Assembly (NCBI RefSeq): GCF_000024505.1
Contig: NC_013532.1
Coordinates: 1,116,001-1,180,000, forward strand
Length of the DNA: 64,000 nucleotides
Direction of reading: 5' to 3'
Source: Anaplasma centrale str. Israel
Lineage (GTDB): Bacteria; Pseudomonadota; Alphaproteobacteria; Rickettsiales; Anaplasmataceae
The position numbers and the translations under genes are program-made. Shown one piece after another: positions 1 through 11,467 of the stretch. A model generated the notes under the pieces. The model searched no databases. It worked only from the letters and a program-made list of their open reading frames with translations, and had not been told where the DNA came from. Each line of letters starts with the position of its first letter. Within the stretch, counting starts at the first letter, position 1.

Positions 1-2553
1 GTAATTTCCGCCACAATCCCCACGCGAAATTGACAACCCAGTTATGAAATCCCCTTGCCATATGTCAGCAAAGACGTACCCATCACTACTAACATTAGAC
101 ACTAAGAGCTTGCCTTCTACAGGCACCGATGTTACAGCAACTCCTACTTTTTCGTTCATCATTTCAGACACATTGCCCACAAACTCCCCGTCCATGGGCA
201 CAATGACGTACCCCGCACCGTCGGACTTCCCATCACTCGCAATTGCTCTCTCATAGTTCACCAAAACCCTGTCACCCTTCTCAACAGTAACAATCCTACT
301 GTTAATCTCAGCGAGAGGCAGTTTCACACTGTCGTTGCCCAACAGTCTAGCAAGGTAATTAGGCATCATGAGCATTAACCCAGCACAAACCAGAATTACG
401 GATTCATAAACCCGGTTGCGCCTGATAAAATAACCCTGCATTCCAGCACAAAGGACAACAACACTTACGAAAGCCAGTGCAATCCGCGCGGCAGCCGTCC
501 AGACATTTTCAACACCATACAGGATTATGTTGCTATCAAATATGAACATGAACGGAATGACCATGGTCTTTATGTTGTATAAGAACGACTGCACCCCCGT
601 CTTGAATGAGTTCGCCGATGCTATAGCTGCAGCAGCGTAGGAGGCTATGCCCACAGGAGGCGTTACATCAGCCATTAAGCCGAAATAGAACACGAATAGG
701 TGCAGCGCAATGGGAGGTGCTGTCAACCCGTTCTTGTGCGCCACCATACTCAGCACGGGAGCAACCAGCGTGGAAACCACTATGTAGCACCCAGTGGTGG
801 GCATGCCCATGCCCAGCACTATGCAGATCAGCGCGGTCACCAGGAGCGCGACAAACATGTCGCCCCCAGCAAGTGCGTCAACAAGCGAACCTATGGTGAG
901 GCCAAAGCCAGTAAGCCCAACAGTACCCACTACCAACCCTGCAGTAGCAGTTGCAACGGCAACAGCAAGCATGTTATTCGAGCTCGCTATCATCGCCGCA
1001 CCTACCTTCTTAAGGCCAGAACATATGGCCGGCAGCACACCGGAGAAATCACGCGCCCTCAATGAGGATACCACACCTTCAGTGAGCAACATAAAGACCA
1101 GAAACATGTTGGTCCAAAAGCACGCTAAGGATGTTGATACCCTCTCCACTACCAGGGACCACACAAGTATGAATACGGGCATGAAGTAGTGCATTCCCTG
1201 TCTGGCTATATGCCAAGCACTTGAGTCGCCGTTCTCGGAAAAATCCAAGTCTTCCGCAGCACCATCTTTGCTCACATCCCCCCTACAAAGTAGCAGAGCA
1301 ACGTATACAAGCGCCAGAACAAGAGCGACAAAGTACACCCCCCCTTCGCGGAAAATTGCCTTCACTCCCGGAATGTACAACCCCCATACGTTCACTCCAT
1401 TAATTACAACAAACGACGCCCCAAACAGTAGCGCAACAGAAGCTGCACATATGGCAAACTTCAGCAACGTGATCACGCTAGGAAGCATCCTGCGCCCTCC
1501 CGTGCGACCCTCGGTGCTCTGCCCTTGATGGTTCAACCTACAAGCTTCCAGATGCACAATAACAAGTAATCCCACATAAACCATCGCTGCAGGTATCAGA
1601 GCGTGCTTTACCACATCTGAGTACGGAAGCGCCAAAAATTCCGCCATGAGAAACGCTGCGGCGCCCATCACTGGCGGCGTTACCTGCCCGTTTATACCTG
1701 CAGAAACCTCAACGGCCGCGGCTTTTTCCGGCGACATCCCCATTTTTTTCATTAGAGGAATAGTGAAGGAGCCAATGGTTATCGTGTTCGCTACAGACGA
1801 ACCAGACATCATACCCATAAACCCAGAAGCGACAACGGCAGCCTTGGCAGGGCCCCCAACAGCGCCACGCAATAGCGCAAACGAGAGCCTAATGAAAAAT
1901 CCACCGGCACCTGCCCTATCCATGAGCGCGCCAAATAGTACGTACAAGAACACAAAGTTGCAGGACACCCCCAAGGCCACGCCAAACACCCCTTCTGACG
2001 AGAGCCATTCGTGCGACGATATTGAGGCAATCCCGTGACCCCTGTGCGCTATCACATCGGGCATGAAAGGCCCAAAAACCGAGTAGGCCAGAAATGCCGT
2101 GGCAACCACGATTATGGGGAAGCCTATAGCCCGCCTAGCAGCCTCTAGCAAGAGAAGAATTCCAAGCATGGACGCAACCACATCCGCAGTAGTGGGCATC
2201 GCCATTCTAACGGACAGGTCATCGTAGAACACAATTATGTACGCGGCCGCGCCCGAGCCAAGTAGTGAGAAAACCCAGTCAAGAGGTGAGGCACCTCCTT
2301 TGCCCCTCCCACGTACCGCAGGCATCACTAAGTATAGCAACAACAACGCAAAGGACAGATGCACGGCCCTTGTCTTGAGCCCCGTGAGCACGAACGCGCT
2401 GATACCATACTGCGAAGCAAGCCAAAACGGAATTGGAGATGCAACAAACAGTTGAAAGAAGGCCCACAGAAACGCCACGCAACCAACCACGCATTCCCTG
2501 CAAGTCCAAGTGAATCCCGCCTCGGCTCCCTTCCCAATATCACAAAGTTTCAT
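1..2553 (-). CDS. TRAP transporter permease, fused DctQ/DctM type (4TM/12TM), 3' end outside window
   Basis: Inner-membrane permease of a tripartite ATP-independent periplasmic (TRAP) transporter, which would import a small organic solute using an ion gradient and a periplasmic binding protein. The frame opens at ATG 2553 (MKLCDIGKG) and stays open to base 1, about 850 residues. It is hydrophobic almost throughout. DctM-family blocks are visible: GSSVANTITIGSFTIP, GQVTPPVMGAAAF, GMGMPTTGCYIVVSTLVAP and MADVTPPVGIASYAAAAI. The last residues seen, past the final DctM helices, fit the C-terminal extension (DUF3394 type) common in fused TRAP permeases. No binding-protein gene is adjacent in the window. 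The substrate cannot be read from sequence. Family assignment is firm; the stop codon is not seen. Confidence 0.88.
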   Translation of the reverse strand, partial: MKLCDIGKGAEAGFTWTCRECVVGCVAFLWAFFQLFVASPIPFWLASQYGISAFVLTGLKTRAVHLSFALLLLYLVMPAVRGRGKGGASPLDWVFSLLGSGAAAYIIVFYDDLSVRMAMPTTADVVASMLGILLLLEAARRAIGFPIIVVATAFLAYSVFGPFMPDVIAHRGHGIASISSHEWLSSEGVFGVALGVSCNFVFLYVLFGALMDRAGAGGFFIRLSFALLRGAVGGPAKAAVVASGFMGMMSGSSVANTITIGSFTIPLMKKMGMSPEKAAAVEVSAGINGQVTPPVMGAAAFLMAEFLALPYSDVVKHALIPAAMVYVGLLVIVHLEACRLNHQGQSTEGRTGGRRMLPSVITLLKFAICAASVALLFGASFVVINGVNVWGLYIPGVKAIFREGGVYFVALVLALVYVALLLCRGDVSKDGAAEDLDFSENGDSSAWHIARQGMHYFMPVFILVWSLVVERVSTSLACFWTNMFLVFMLLTEGVVSSLRARDFSGVLPAICSGLKKVGAAMIASSNNMLAVAVATATAGLVVGTVGLTGFGLTIGSLVDALAGGDMFVALLVTALICIVLGMGMPTTGCYIVVSTLVAPVLSMVAHKNGLTAPPIALHLFVFYFGLMADVTPPVGIASYAAAAIASANSFKTGVQSFLYNIKTMVIPFMFIFDSNIILYGVENVWTAAARIALAFVSVVVLCAGMQGYFIRRNRVYESVILVCAGLMLMMPNYLARLLGNDSVKLPLAEINSRIVTVEKGDRVLVNYERAIASDGKSDGAGYVIVPMDGEFVGNVSEMMNEKVGVAVTSVPVEGKLLVSNVSSDGYVFADIWQGDFITGLSISRGDCGGNY

Positions 2554-2602
2554 ATCCCCAACAACCCATCAACAGCCGTAGAATGCCGACCAACGTGTGC
2601 TT

Positions 2603-2631
2603 CAAATATCACCATAGAGCGACGCAGTCAA
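2603..2631 (-). promoter_or_regulatory. Candidate sigma70 promoter for the TRAP permease gene
   Basis: On the minus strand TTGACT (2631-2626) is followed after 17 bp by TATTTG (2608-2603). The -35 is good and the -10 is weak. It would start transcription about 40 bases before the ATG at 2553. Read by eye only. Confidence 0.3.
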
Positions 2632-2758
2632 CCAAAATGCGCCCAAATAGCACCCTACAGCAGCACTAGCACGTGCGTTATAAACTAAAAGTAGCAACTC
2701 AATGCACACGTCATACGGTCAGCATGGTGATTTGATGTCGTAAAACACTTTCTCACCC

Positions 2759-2786
2759 TTGGAAAGCATCTACTTTTTGGTGTAAC
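2759..2786 (+). promoter_or_regulatory. Candidate promoter of radA
   Basis: TTGGAA (2759-2764), a 16-bp spacer, then TGTAAC (2781-2786). Transcription would begin near 2793. That leaves too little leader for a GTG at 2800 and favours ATG 2812 as the radA start. Confidence 0.35.
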
Positions 2787-2811
2787 ATCCCAACATGCAG
2801 TGCTATCGAGT

Positions 2812-4170
2812 ATGTGGGTGTCAACAAAGGTAATTTATGCCTGCCAAACGTGCGGGAACAGTTCACATAGGTGGACAGGTAGGTGTGTAGCTTGCGGCGC
2901 GTGGGACAGCATTGTGGAGGAAGTGGCACCTAAAAACAAGCACACGGCGCGCACACAGCAGAAAGAGCCTCCCCTGGTGATGCCAATATGCGGCAGCAGC
3001 GTTGAGCCCGTGCACAGGCTCTGCGTGGGAAATGACGAGCTGGACAGGGTGCTGGGAGGAGGCATAGTAGCTGGCAGTAGTATATTAATCGGTGGCGAAC
3101 CCGGAATTGGAAAATCCACACTCATGCTGCAGGTTTTTGCGTCTTTAGCTGGGCAATCTCATAGCTGCTTATACGTCTCCGGCGAAGAATCCGTGGCCCA
3201 AATAAGGGCAAGGGCAACCCGTCTCAATGTTAGTGAACCCCAAATAAAACTCGTTGCCACGTCATCTCTCAGCTCGGTATTGAACGCCGCATGTGCCGAC
3301 AATTTTGCGTTCCTGGTGATAGATTCAATACAAACCATGCACGACGAAGAGATCCCTTCGTCCCCGGGCACCGTGTTGCAGGTTAGGATGTGCGCGCATA
3401 AGCTCATAATGCTGGCAAAGCAGCGCAATATTGGGCTATTTTTGCTGGGCCAAATAACCAAAGATGGTGCCATAGCGGGGCCAAAAACCCTAGAGCATTT
3501 GGTAGACACAGTTTTGTACTTTGAAGGCAGTAACGGGAACCAGTTGCGCATATTGCGCACAATCAAAAACAGATTCGGGCCGGCAAATGAAATGGGAGTT
3601 TTTGAAATGTCTGGATCGGGTCTGCTCCCCGTACAAGATCCATCCATGCTTTTTTTGGGCCAGTCTCCCAGAAAGGGCATCACAGGCAATGTAGTGTTCG
3701 CAGGCATGGAAGGTTCCAGGCCCATACTGGTCGAGGTACAATCGCTGATCGCCAACACTTACTCTCCCAGCCCAAGGCGGGCAGTGGTAGGATGGGACAT
3801 CAACCGTCTGGCCATGGTAGTCGCAGTGCTCAACGCACGGTGTGATATGCCCCTAGCAGACAAGGAAGTGTATCTCAGCATAGCTGGAGGTCTGAAGATA
3901 TGCGAGCCCGCATCTGATTTGGCCATAGCGGCGTCTCTTATGTCGAGTATTACAAGATCTCCAACGCCTGCTTCAACGGTTATATTTGGGGAGGTTGCAT
4001 TATCTGGTGAAATCAGAAGCGTCGCAAACGTCGGCCCAAGGCTTAGGGAGGCGTGCAAGCTTGGTTTTAAGCAGGCAATCGCGCCTTCGGGGAGCAAGAA
4101 AGGCAATTCACTCCCAATTGAGGTTAGGGAAGTTGCGCACATTAGGGAACTTAAAGGGCTTTTTGCATAG
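2812..4170 (+). CDS. radA: DNA repair protein RadA
   Basis: RecA-like ATPase of homologous recombination that promotes branch migration and helps process recombination intermediates. Domains in order: an N-terminal four-cysteine zinc finger (YACQTCG...CVACG, first 30 residues); a RecA-like core with Walker A (GGEPGIGKST) and a Walker B strand (FLVIDSIQT); the RadA-specific KNRFG motif (in TIKNRFGPANE); and a C-terminal Lon-like domain. The length, about 452 residues, is normal. Start is ATG 2812; GTG 2800, four codons earlier, is the alternative. A CcmG-like gene follows after 8 bases, so the two are probably co-transcribed. Recombination factors matter in this lineage because surface antigens vary by gene conversion, but a specific role for RadA there is inference. 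Confidence 0.95.
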   Translation: MWVSTKVIYACQTCGNSSHRWTGRCVACGAWDSIVEEVAPKNKHTARTQQKEPPLVMPICGSSVEPVHRLCVGNDELDRVLGGGIVAGSSILIGGEPGIGKSTLMLQVFASLAGQSHSCLYVSGEESVAQIRARATRLNVSEPQIKLVATSSLSSVLNAACADNFAFLVIDSIQTMHDEEIPSSPGTVLQVRMCAHKLIMLAKQRNIGLFLLGQITKDGAIAGPKTLEHLVDTVLYFEGSNGNQLRILRTIKNRFGPANEMGVFEMSGSGLLPVQDPSMLFLGQSPRKGITGNVVFAGMEGSRPILVEVQSLIANTYSPSPRRAVVGWDINRLAMVVAVLNARCDMPLADKEVYLSIAGGLKICEPASDLAIAASLMSSITRSPTPASTVIFGEVALSGEIRSVANVGPRLREACKLGFKQAIAPSGSKKGNSLPIEVREVAHIRELKGLFA

Positions 4171-4178
4171 GTTATGTT

Positions 4179-4667
4179 ATGCGTGTGGTTGCCATTACGA
4201 CTCTTGCGCTATTCTGCTTGCTGTCGCTTACGTTGTCCGGGGTTTATTACAATCGCAATTTCAAAAAGCCGTCATACCACATAACATTACCGGCTATAGT
4301 CGGCACAGAAAAGGAGTTTCGTACTGAAAATATAGAGGGCGCATACGTCATTCACGTGTTTGCATCGTGGTGTGCAACCTGCCTTGAGGAGCACAAAATA
4401 TGGATGTCCATAGCCAATGAAAAACCCATACGTGTGTATGGCGTGGCATATCTTGACGTACAACACAAAACTCTGGAGTGGCTAGCAAAACACGGAAACC
4501 CCTACGCGATGGTGGCTGCGGACTATTCCGGCAGGGTCATGAAAAAACTTGGAGTAACCGGAGTGCCAGAAACATTAGTTTTTAGCCGCACAGGGGAGAT
4601 GGTAATGCATGTTTCCGGGGCCATGACCGAAGATCTCTGGAAGCGTATATTTACGCTGGTAAGCTAG
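4179..4667 (+). CDS. CcmG/DsbE-like thiol:disulfide oxidoreductase
   Basis: Membrane-anchored periplasmic thioredoxin-fold protein of 162 residues. One uncleaved N-terminal helix (roughly residues 3-22, ITTLALFCLLSLTLSG) is followed by a thioredoxin domain with active site WCATC near residue 64. A cis-proline loop GVTGVPETLVF carries the GVPET signature typical of CcmG/DsbE, which keeps apocytochrome c haem-binding cysteines reduced for ligation. It lies 8 bases after radA, while the haem exporter ATPase ccmA is 10 kb away. Cytochrome c maturation genes are usually dispersed in Rickettsiales. A ResA-like general reductase is the alternative, with the same fold and similar role. Confidence 0.82.
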   Translation: MRVVAITTLALFCLLSLTLSGVYYNRNFKKPSYHITLPAIVGTEKEFRTENIEGAYVIHVFASWCATCLEEHKIWMSIANEKPIRVYGVAYLDVQHKTLEWLAKHGNPYAMVAADYSGRVMKKLGVTGVPETLVFSRTGEMVMHVSGAMTEDLWKRIFTLVS

Positions 4668-4756
4668 CCCCGTCCGACCACGTGTAATGCAGGCGTAGCG
4701 GATTCAGAACGCGTGTGGCCGGGTGAGCGGAGCAAAGTTAGTATTTAAAGTCGGTG

Positions 4757-4785
4757 TTTACCAAATACATAAAAGATGCTATAAC
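4757..4785 (+). promoter_or_regulatory. Promoter of the bolA-grxD-ligA operon
   Basis: TTTACC (4757-4762), a 17-bp spacer, then TATAAC (4780-4785, five of six consensus). Transcription would start near 4792, with ATG of bolA at 4811. One of the better sigma70 matches in the window. Confidence 0.5.
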
Positions 4786-4810
4786 CTGGGCCTGCTGCAA
4801 ACTTTGAGCG

Positions 4811-5036
4811 ATGGGCGTAGAACTTTTTAGGATAGAACAGCTGCTGAGCAGTGCATTCCCTGGCGGTGAGGTGCATGTACGGCCTCTGGCCCATGATGGC
4901 GAGCATTACGCCATCAGGGTCGTCTCCAACGCCTTTGCGGGAAAGTCAAAACTTGAGCAGCACAGAATGGTTTACAGTGCACTTTATGGTATAGACGTGC
5001 ACGCGTTGCAGATACAAACAGAGGTAGGTAAACAAG

Positions 5037-5047
<11 letters not shown>
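4811..5047 (+). CDS. BolA family protein
   Basis: Small BolA-fold protein of 78 residues. BolA proteins pair with CGFS monothiol glutaredoxins through a shared [2Fe-2S] cluster and act in iron-sulfur delivery and iron sensing. The frame shows the family pattern, with a conserved histidine in LEQHRMVYSAL and the terminal helix pattern that follows it. Its end overlaps the start of the Grx4-type glutaredoxin gene by 11 bases. This is strong context, because BolA and CGFS glutaredoxins are adjacent or fused across many genomes. Of the BolA subgroups it most resembles the short BolA2/IbaG-like type. Confidence 0.85.
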
Positions 5048-7399
<2,352 letters not shown>

Positions 7400-7518
7400 T
7401 AACTTGTTGAGTGGGAGCACCGCAGCAGGATTTGCATCCCTAGGCAGCCGCATAACCAACAAAAGAGCGGCAGGACCGCATCTAGGATTCACCGCTACTG
7501 GATTCATCCACTTGCCAA

Positions 7519-8688
7519 TCAGGTAATTGTGCTTTTTGTGTCAACAGTCAACCGCATCTGCCCGTCAGAATTATCGACAGAGAAAATAAGTCTGGTCTCT
7601 CCCGCAATAAATTTTTCAACTTTGCATCCAAAAAATTCGTACCGCCAGCCGCGCATTACGTTGCTGGGTATTTTGTTGATCAGTTTTACAAGCTCAACCT
7701 TTGAGGCAACCAATTTTTGCGAGATTGCGTGCTCTTTGCACATGCTGTTGAGTAGAACAAGTAAAGCACTCAATATGGGCTTGTCATGGTTCACCAGCTT
7801 GTATACTCCAAGCTTCCTACCAGAACTGCTCTCCAATATGTCGCATAAACTAAACGGCAAGTTGTCTAAGTAAGATCCGCTAACATACTTGTACAGCACT
7901 TCCTCATCTCTGTTTCGCAGGAAAGCCTGCGTGGCGCAGAGTACACTTTTGGAATTCATGACGATATTGCGGTTAACGTTAAATAGCCTAGCTATTTTCT
8001 CCCTCCACTCAATTATCGACCTAGCAACAATGGCTTCCGCCTCTCCAAGTTCGGAAAAGAAGTCCATGCCCTCCAGTAGGGAGTCATAATTATCCACAGA
8101 CGCCCCAGCAATGCCCGCCATTTCCTCACGGAACCATGTCAGCCGCCCTTTGGCAACCAGAATATCCAGTAGCACCCCATAGAGCTCGTGCAGGTAAGTC
8201 ACATCATCCAGAGCATAACGCACTTTACCTTCGGACAGCGGCCTGTGCGACCAGTCAACCCTTTTGAACAGCAGCTTATTGAGTTTCACGCCCAGAAATT
8301 GCTCTACAAGCTTGGAGTACCCTACAGAGTTGTCGTGATACTCACACAGCATTGAGGCTGTTTGAGTGTCAAAAATTGGTTTTGGAAGGCGTAGGAACCT
8401 CTGTGATAGAGCATCCAGATCCTGGCGGCAATCATGAAAAACCTTACATATGCCTTCATCATCAAAGATCTCCTGTAGTGGAGATAGGTCAAGCCGCTCA
8501 TCTAACACATCAACCACACACTGCCCACCTTGATATGCCATCTGCAACAGACAAAGCCTGGGATAGTAGTCATTAAAACTTCTAACGAATTCCGTGTCCA
8601 CAGCCAAACTCTCTGGTCTATCACGCAATATCTGTGCACAGAATCGCGCCAAGTCACTAGTCGAGCAAACCAACACTGCCGCGCTCAT
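7519..8688 (-). CDS. rnd: Ribonuclease D
   Basis: 3'-5' exoribonuclease of the DEDDy family, acting in tRNA 3' maturation and stable RNA turnover. Exonuclease motif I is AVDTEFVRSFNDYYPRLCLL (DxE) near residues 29-48. Motif II lies in VFHDCRQDLDAL, and motif III in VRYALDDVTYLHELY (Y...D). The C-terminal half holds a weak HRDC-like region. 389 residues is typical. Its 5' end overlaps the 3' end of the ntrY-like gene by 32 bases on the same strand, so it is probably translated from the kinase transcript. The initiator is ATG 8688. Confidence 0.93.
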   Translation of the reverse strand: MSAAVLVCSTSDLARFCAQILRDRPESLAVDTEFVRSFNDYYPRLCLLQMAYQGGQCVVDVLDERLDLSPLQEIFDDEGICKVFHDCRQDLDALSQRFLRLPKPIFDTQTASMLCEYHDNSVGYSKLVEQFLGVKLNKLLFKRVDWSHRPLSEGKVRYALDDVTYLHELYGVLLDILVAKGRLTWFREEMAGIAGASVDNYDSLLEGMDFFSELGEAEAIVARSIIEWREKIARLFNVNRNIVMNSKSVLCATQAFLRNRDEEVLYKYVSGSYLDNLPFSLCDILESSSGRKLGVYKLVNHDKPILSALLVLLNSMCKEHAISQKLVASKVELVKLINKIPSNVMRGWRYEFFGCKVEKFIAGETRLIFSVDNSDGQMRLTVDTKSTIT

Positions 8689-10753
8689 TTAACACAAAAG
8701 TTATAAGAACTGCGCCCCCATTTTTTAGATTTTGGAAGCCTATAGATGCGCCGTGTTCATCCAAAATTTTCTTCACAATGGCAAGTCCTAGCCCTGTGCC
8801 CTGGTCCCGGGTGGTCACATAAGGCTCAGTTAGCCGGCCGATCAAATCTGGCGGAAATCCCACGCCGTTGTCCCTAACCTCAACTACAACACCATCAGAA
8901 TTTGTGGTGACGGTCACCGTGATACGACCACTGTCGATGTCCGGTCTCGCATCTATGGATTCGCAAGCATTCTTAAATACGTTTATGAACACCTGTGAAA
9001 TCTGCTCTCTATCCAAAAGAACGAGCACCGCTGTATCTGGAAAGCGAAGATCAAAGTCTACCATTTTTTGACCAAACTGCCCTCCAAAGCTTATTTCGCG
9101 CAGTAACGAACAGATATCACACATTCCAAACACCGCACTGGGCATTCTGGCAAATTTCGCAAATTCATCAACTATCTCACTTATATGTGAGACGTGCCTC
9201 ATTATGGTGTCGGTGTATTTCAAAAATGTCTCTTTTCCCGACACTATTTGCTCTGCATATTTGCTACTTAACCTTTCTGCCGCCAAATAGATAGGTGTAA
9301 CGGGGTTTTTTATTTCATGAGCTATTCTTCTGGCCACATCTGACCACGCTGCTTGCCTTTGCGCATCTATAAGCCCAGAAATATCGTCAAAGGTCATGAT
9401 TAGTCCTTGCGCTCCCAGTCTCCTCATGTGCACAGACAGCGTGAGCGATCTATTTTCTCTTACAATTGTCACATTGGCTTTATCCGCAAATTTGCCCAAA
9501 AGATCGCACGCTTCGGGAAAAATGCGACGTATTTGCCCCTGTGATCCGCCAAATGACAGAAGCTCCCGAGCTCTGTCATTCATTAGGGTTACGTACTCAC
9601 CCGAGGGAGAGAGCGCCATGATGCCGGATGACACCCCAGACAGGACGGTTTCGATGAATTCCTTCCTGCTGCTTATTTCCTTGTATGCTTTTTCTAGTTG
9701 CAACCGCTGCGAGCCAAGTTGCTCTACCATCCCATTAAACGCCGCTATCACAGTGGCCATCTCTTCACCTACTACGCCTCCCTTGCCATTAATCTTGCAA
9801 TCAAAGTTGCCGCCTTGAATCTGCTTAGTGGCCGACAGCAAGAGGGATAAAGGACCCACAACGCTCCTGGAGAGGCCGACACCTAGCCACACCGACACAA
9901 ACAGCAACATCAAAAATATAAAAAGAAATGCCAATGAAAACTGGACTTGCAACATAGATAGTTGGAGCCTCACATTTTTCCGGTAATCAGGTATATCGGA
10001 GGCAAACCCGCTATTCCCGGATAGAACACGCGCCACAACAACATGCGTTATCAGCTGGGCGCGCACTGGCACTATTGCATACGTCAACACGCTCTCCGCA
10101 GAAGCCTTGGCAATTTCCCCATCGTAAAACGTACCCGTGGGAGAGGAAGTAACGCTGGGCAAAAGACGAGCCATGCCAGAAGCAATGACCTCCTCGCGGC
10201 TCATAACAAGCACCTCTGCAAAACCGAACAGAGCAGCCCCTTCACGCACCCTACTACTATCTGGACCACCAGGCAAGCTGCCCTCCAGATATTCGACGAA
10301 GCGCGACACATCGGCAGTCAGCGCGGCAGCAAGACACTCACGCTCCCGGTCAAACGCGGCAGCGCGGCAAGAGGAAACCACAGGTTCAATCCCGCCACGA
10401 AACCACGCACGAACCCCGTAATCGAAAAACAAAGACGAAAAGCCGGACACGAGGGCAGTTGGTACCACACCCACAACCACGAATGCAAGCACCATACGGG
10501 CCTGCAGCCTAAAGCCTAGCTCACCCTCTCTGTACCGCATCCAGGCGCGAATCATGCCGTAAGAAAGCACGGTAAGCAAGAGCAAGAACAGCGGGAACCC
10601 CACAAACAGGGACCCGGGAACCCTAGCCGGAACTACGTACCACGAAAAGAACGTATCCGCAAACAGGACCAGTAGGACGGCACCAAGCGCCAGCAGGGAA
10701 AGGAAGATGCCGGACGACCCCACACTGCAAAGGACCACCCAGAAACGCCGCAA
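8657..10753 (-). CDS. ntrY: Sensor histidine kinase, NtrY family
   Basis: Membrane sensor kinase of the NtrY/NtrX two-component system, one of the few kept in Anaplasmataceae. It has two N-terminal hydrophobic hairpins (residues ~10-75), a further transmembrane stretch (FSLAFLFIFLMLLFVSVWLG, ~280-300), and a HAMP segment (SVVGPLSLLLSATKQI). A PAS-like region follows (VLSGVSSGIMALSPSGEYV), then the phosphoacceptor H-box RRIAHEIKNPVTPIYLAAER. The ATPase boxes are NVFKNACESI (N), EVRDNGVGFPPDL (G1) and TRDQGTGLGLAIVKKI (G2). The start is a TTG at 10753 preceded directly by a G-rich run. A GTG five codons later is possible and would give better ribosome-binding spacing. The cognate regulator ntrX is not in the window. 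Confidence 0.92.
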   Translation of the reverse strand: MRRFWVVLCSVGSSGIFLSLLALGAVLLVLFADTFFSWYVVPARVPGSLFVGFPLFLLLLTVLSYGMIRAWMRYREGELGFRLQARMVLAFVVVGVVPTALVSGFSSLFFDYGVRAWFRGGIEPVVSSCRAAAFDRERECLAAALTADVSRFVEYLEGSLPGGPDSSRVREGAALFGFAEVLVMSREEVIASGMARLLPSVTSSPTGTFYDGEIAKASAESVLTYAIVPVRAQLITHVVVARVLSGNSGFASDIPDYRKNVRLQLSMLQVQFSLAFLFIFLMLLFVSVWLGVGLSRSVVGPLSLLLSATKQIQGGNFDCKINGKGGVVGEEMATVIAAFNGMVEQLGSQRLQLEKAYKEISSRKEFIETVLSGVSSGIMALSPSGEYVTLMNDRARELLSFGGSQGQIRRIFPEACDLLGKFADKANVTIVRENRSLTLSVHMRRLGAQGLIMTFDDISGLIDAQRQAAWSDVARRIAHEIKNPVTPIYLAAERLSSKYAEQIVSGKETFLKYTDTIMRHVSHISEIVDEFAKFARMPSAVFGMCDICSLLREISFGGQFGQKMVDFDLRFPDTAVLVLLDREQISQVFINVFKNACESIDARPDIDSGRITVTVTTNSDGVVVEVRDNGVGFPPDLIGRLTEPYVTTRDQGTGLGLAIVKKILDEHGASIGFQNLKNGGAVLITFVLNERGSVGLLD

Positions 10754-10793
10754 CTCCCCCCCACTAAAACCTCACGAGCAACTAGCAAGCAAT

Positions 10794-11069
10794 TTACTCA
10801 GACAACACTTCCAGATTCACAGCGGAGACCTTGCCATTACTCTCGTCTAGCTGGTATCTCACCCTCTGACCCTCTCTGAGGTTGTCAATTCTGCTCCTCT
10901 GCAACGACGTAATGTGGACAAACACATCCTTGTCGCCCCGCCCAAAGCTGGCACCACCGGACTTGCCATCATCAGACCCATCCTTGCAAATGAACCCATA
11001 TCCTTTCTCCACGCTAAACCACTTAACATGACCGGTGTAGAACGCCTTCTCATCCACTAACTGAGACAT
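10794..11069 (-). CDS. Cold-shock domain protein
   Basis: RNA-binding cold-shock protein (91 residues), likely an RNA chaperone. RNP1-like KGYGFICKDG and RNP2-like DVFVHITSL flank a longer than usual loop (SDDGKSGGASFGRGDK). That loop is rich in glycine and charged residues and lengthens the protein beyond the 65-70 residues of E. coli CspA. Start is taken as ATG 11069 (MSQLVDEK), rather than the TTG one codon before. It lies 40 bases upstream of ntrY on the same strand, so the two may share a transcript. Confidence 0.88.
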   Translation of the reverse strand: MSQLVDEKAFYTGHVKWFSVEKGYGFICKDGSDDGKSGGASFGRGDKDVFVHITSLQRSRIDNLREGQRVRYQLDESNGKVSAVNLEVLSE

Positions 11070-11072
11070 CAA

Positions 11073-11467
11073 AAAACCTTAAACAATCAGACAAACAGCC
11101 ACAGCCAACCCGGAGACCACATCCCCGCTGAAACCCCAGGCGGCGCCCTGAGGTTAGCCTCTAATGTACGGTATTGCAAGCGAAATATTATTTGCCCACA
11201 CCATTCTGGCTATCAGTGCTTCAAATCATGAAAATGTAAGCTGCTCGAAATGTACTTGTGCGTAGCCACATGGAAGGCATACGTGTGTATGCTGGCCGCA
11301 TTTAGCCCACCGGTTGCACAACACCCATCCCCAGAGGCGTACCAGCTGCAACAGACCGCGAATAGTTAGCGCCCAGCCAGTCCGCTAAAATAACTAGACT
11401 CGTAGTGCGGCAACACTTGTGGCCCACAACAAATGTGCTACACTGCGGGGTTTAGTCCTTGACTGAT
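11073..11467. other. Intergenic region between divergent csp and SDR genes
   Basis: About 390 bases with no convincing gene or RNA. It should hold the csp promoter (leftward) and the promoter of the next gene. A candidate rightward pair is TTGTGG (11417-11422), a 16-bp spacer, and TACACT (11439-11444). No tRNA fold was seen. Confidence 0.4.

Noticed and set aside
11073-11467. Possible tRNA in the csp-SDR gap and other gaps
   Set aside because: No cloverleaf with a T-loop GTTCRA and matching acceptor stem was found by eye in any gap. A covariance-model scan would be decisive.
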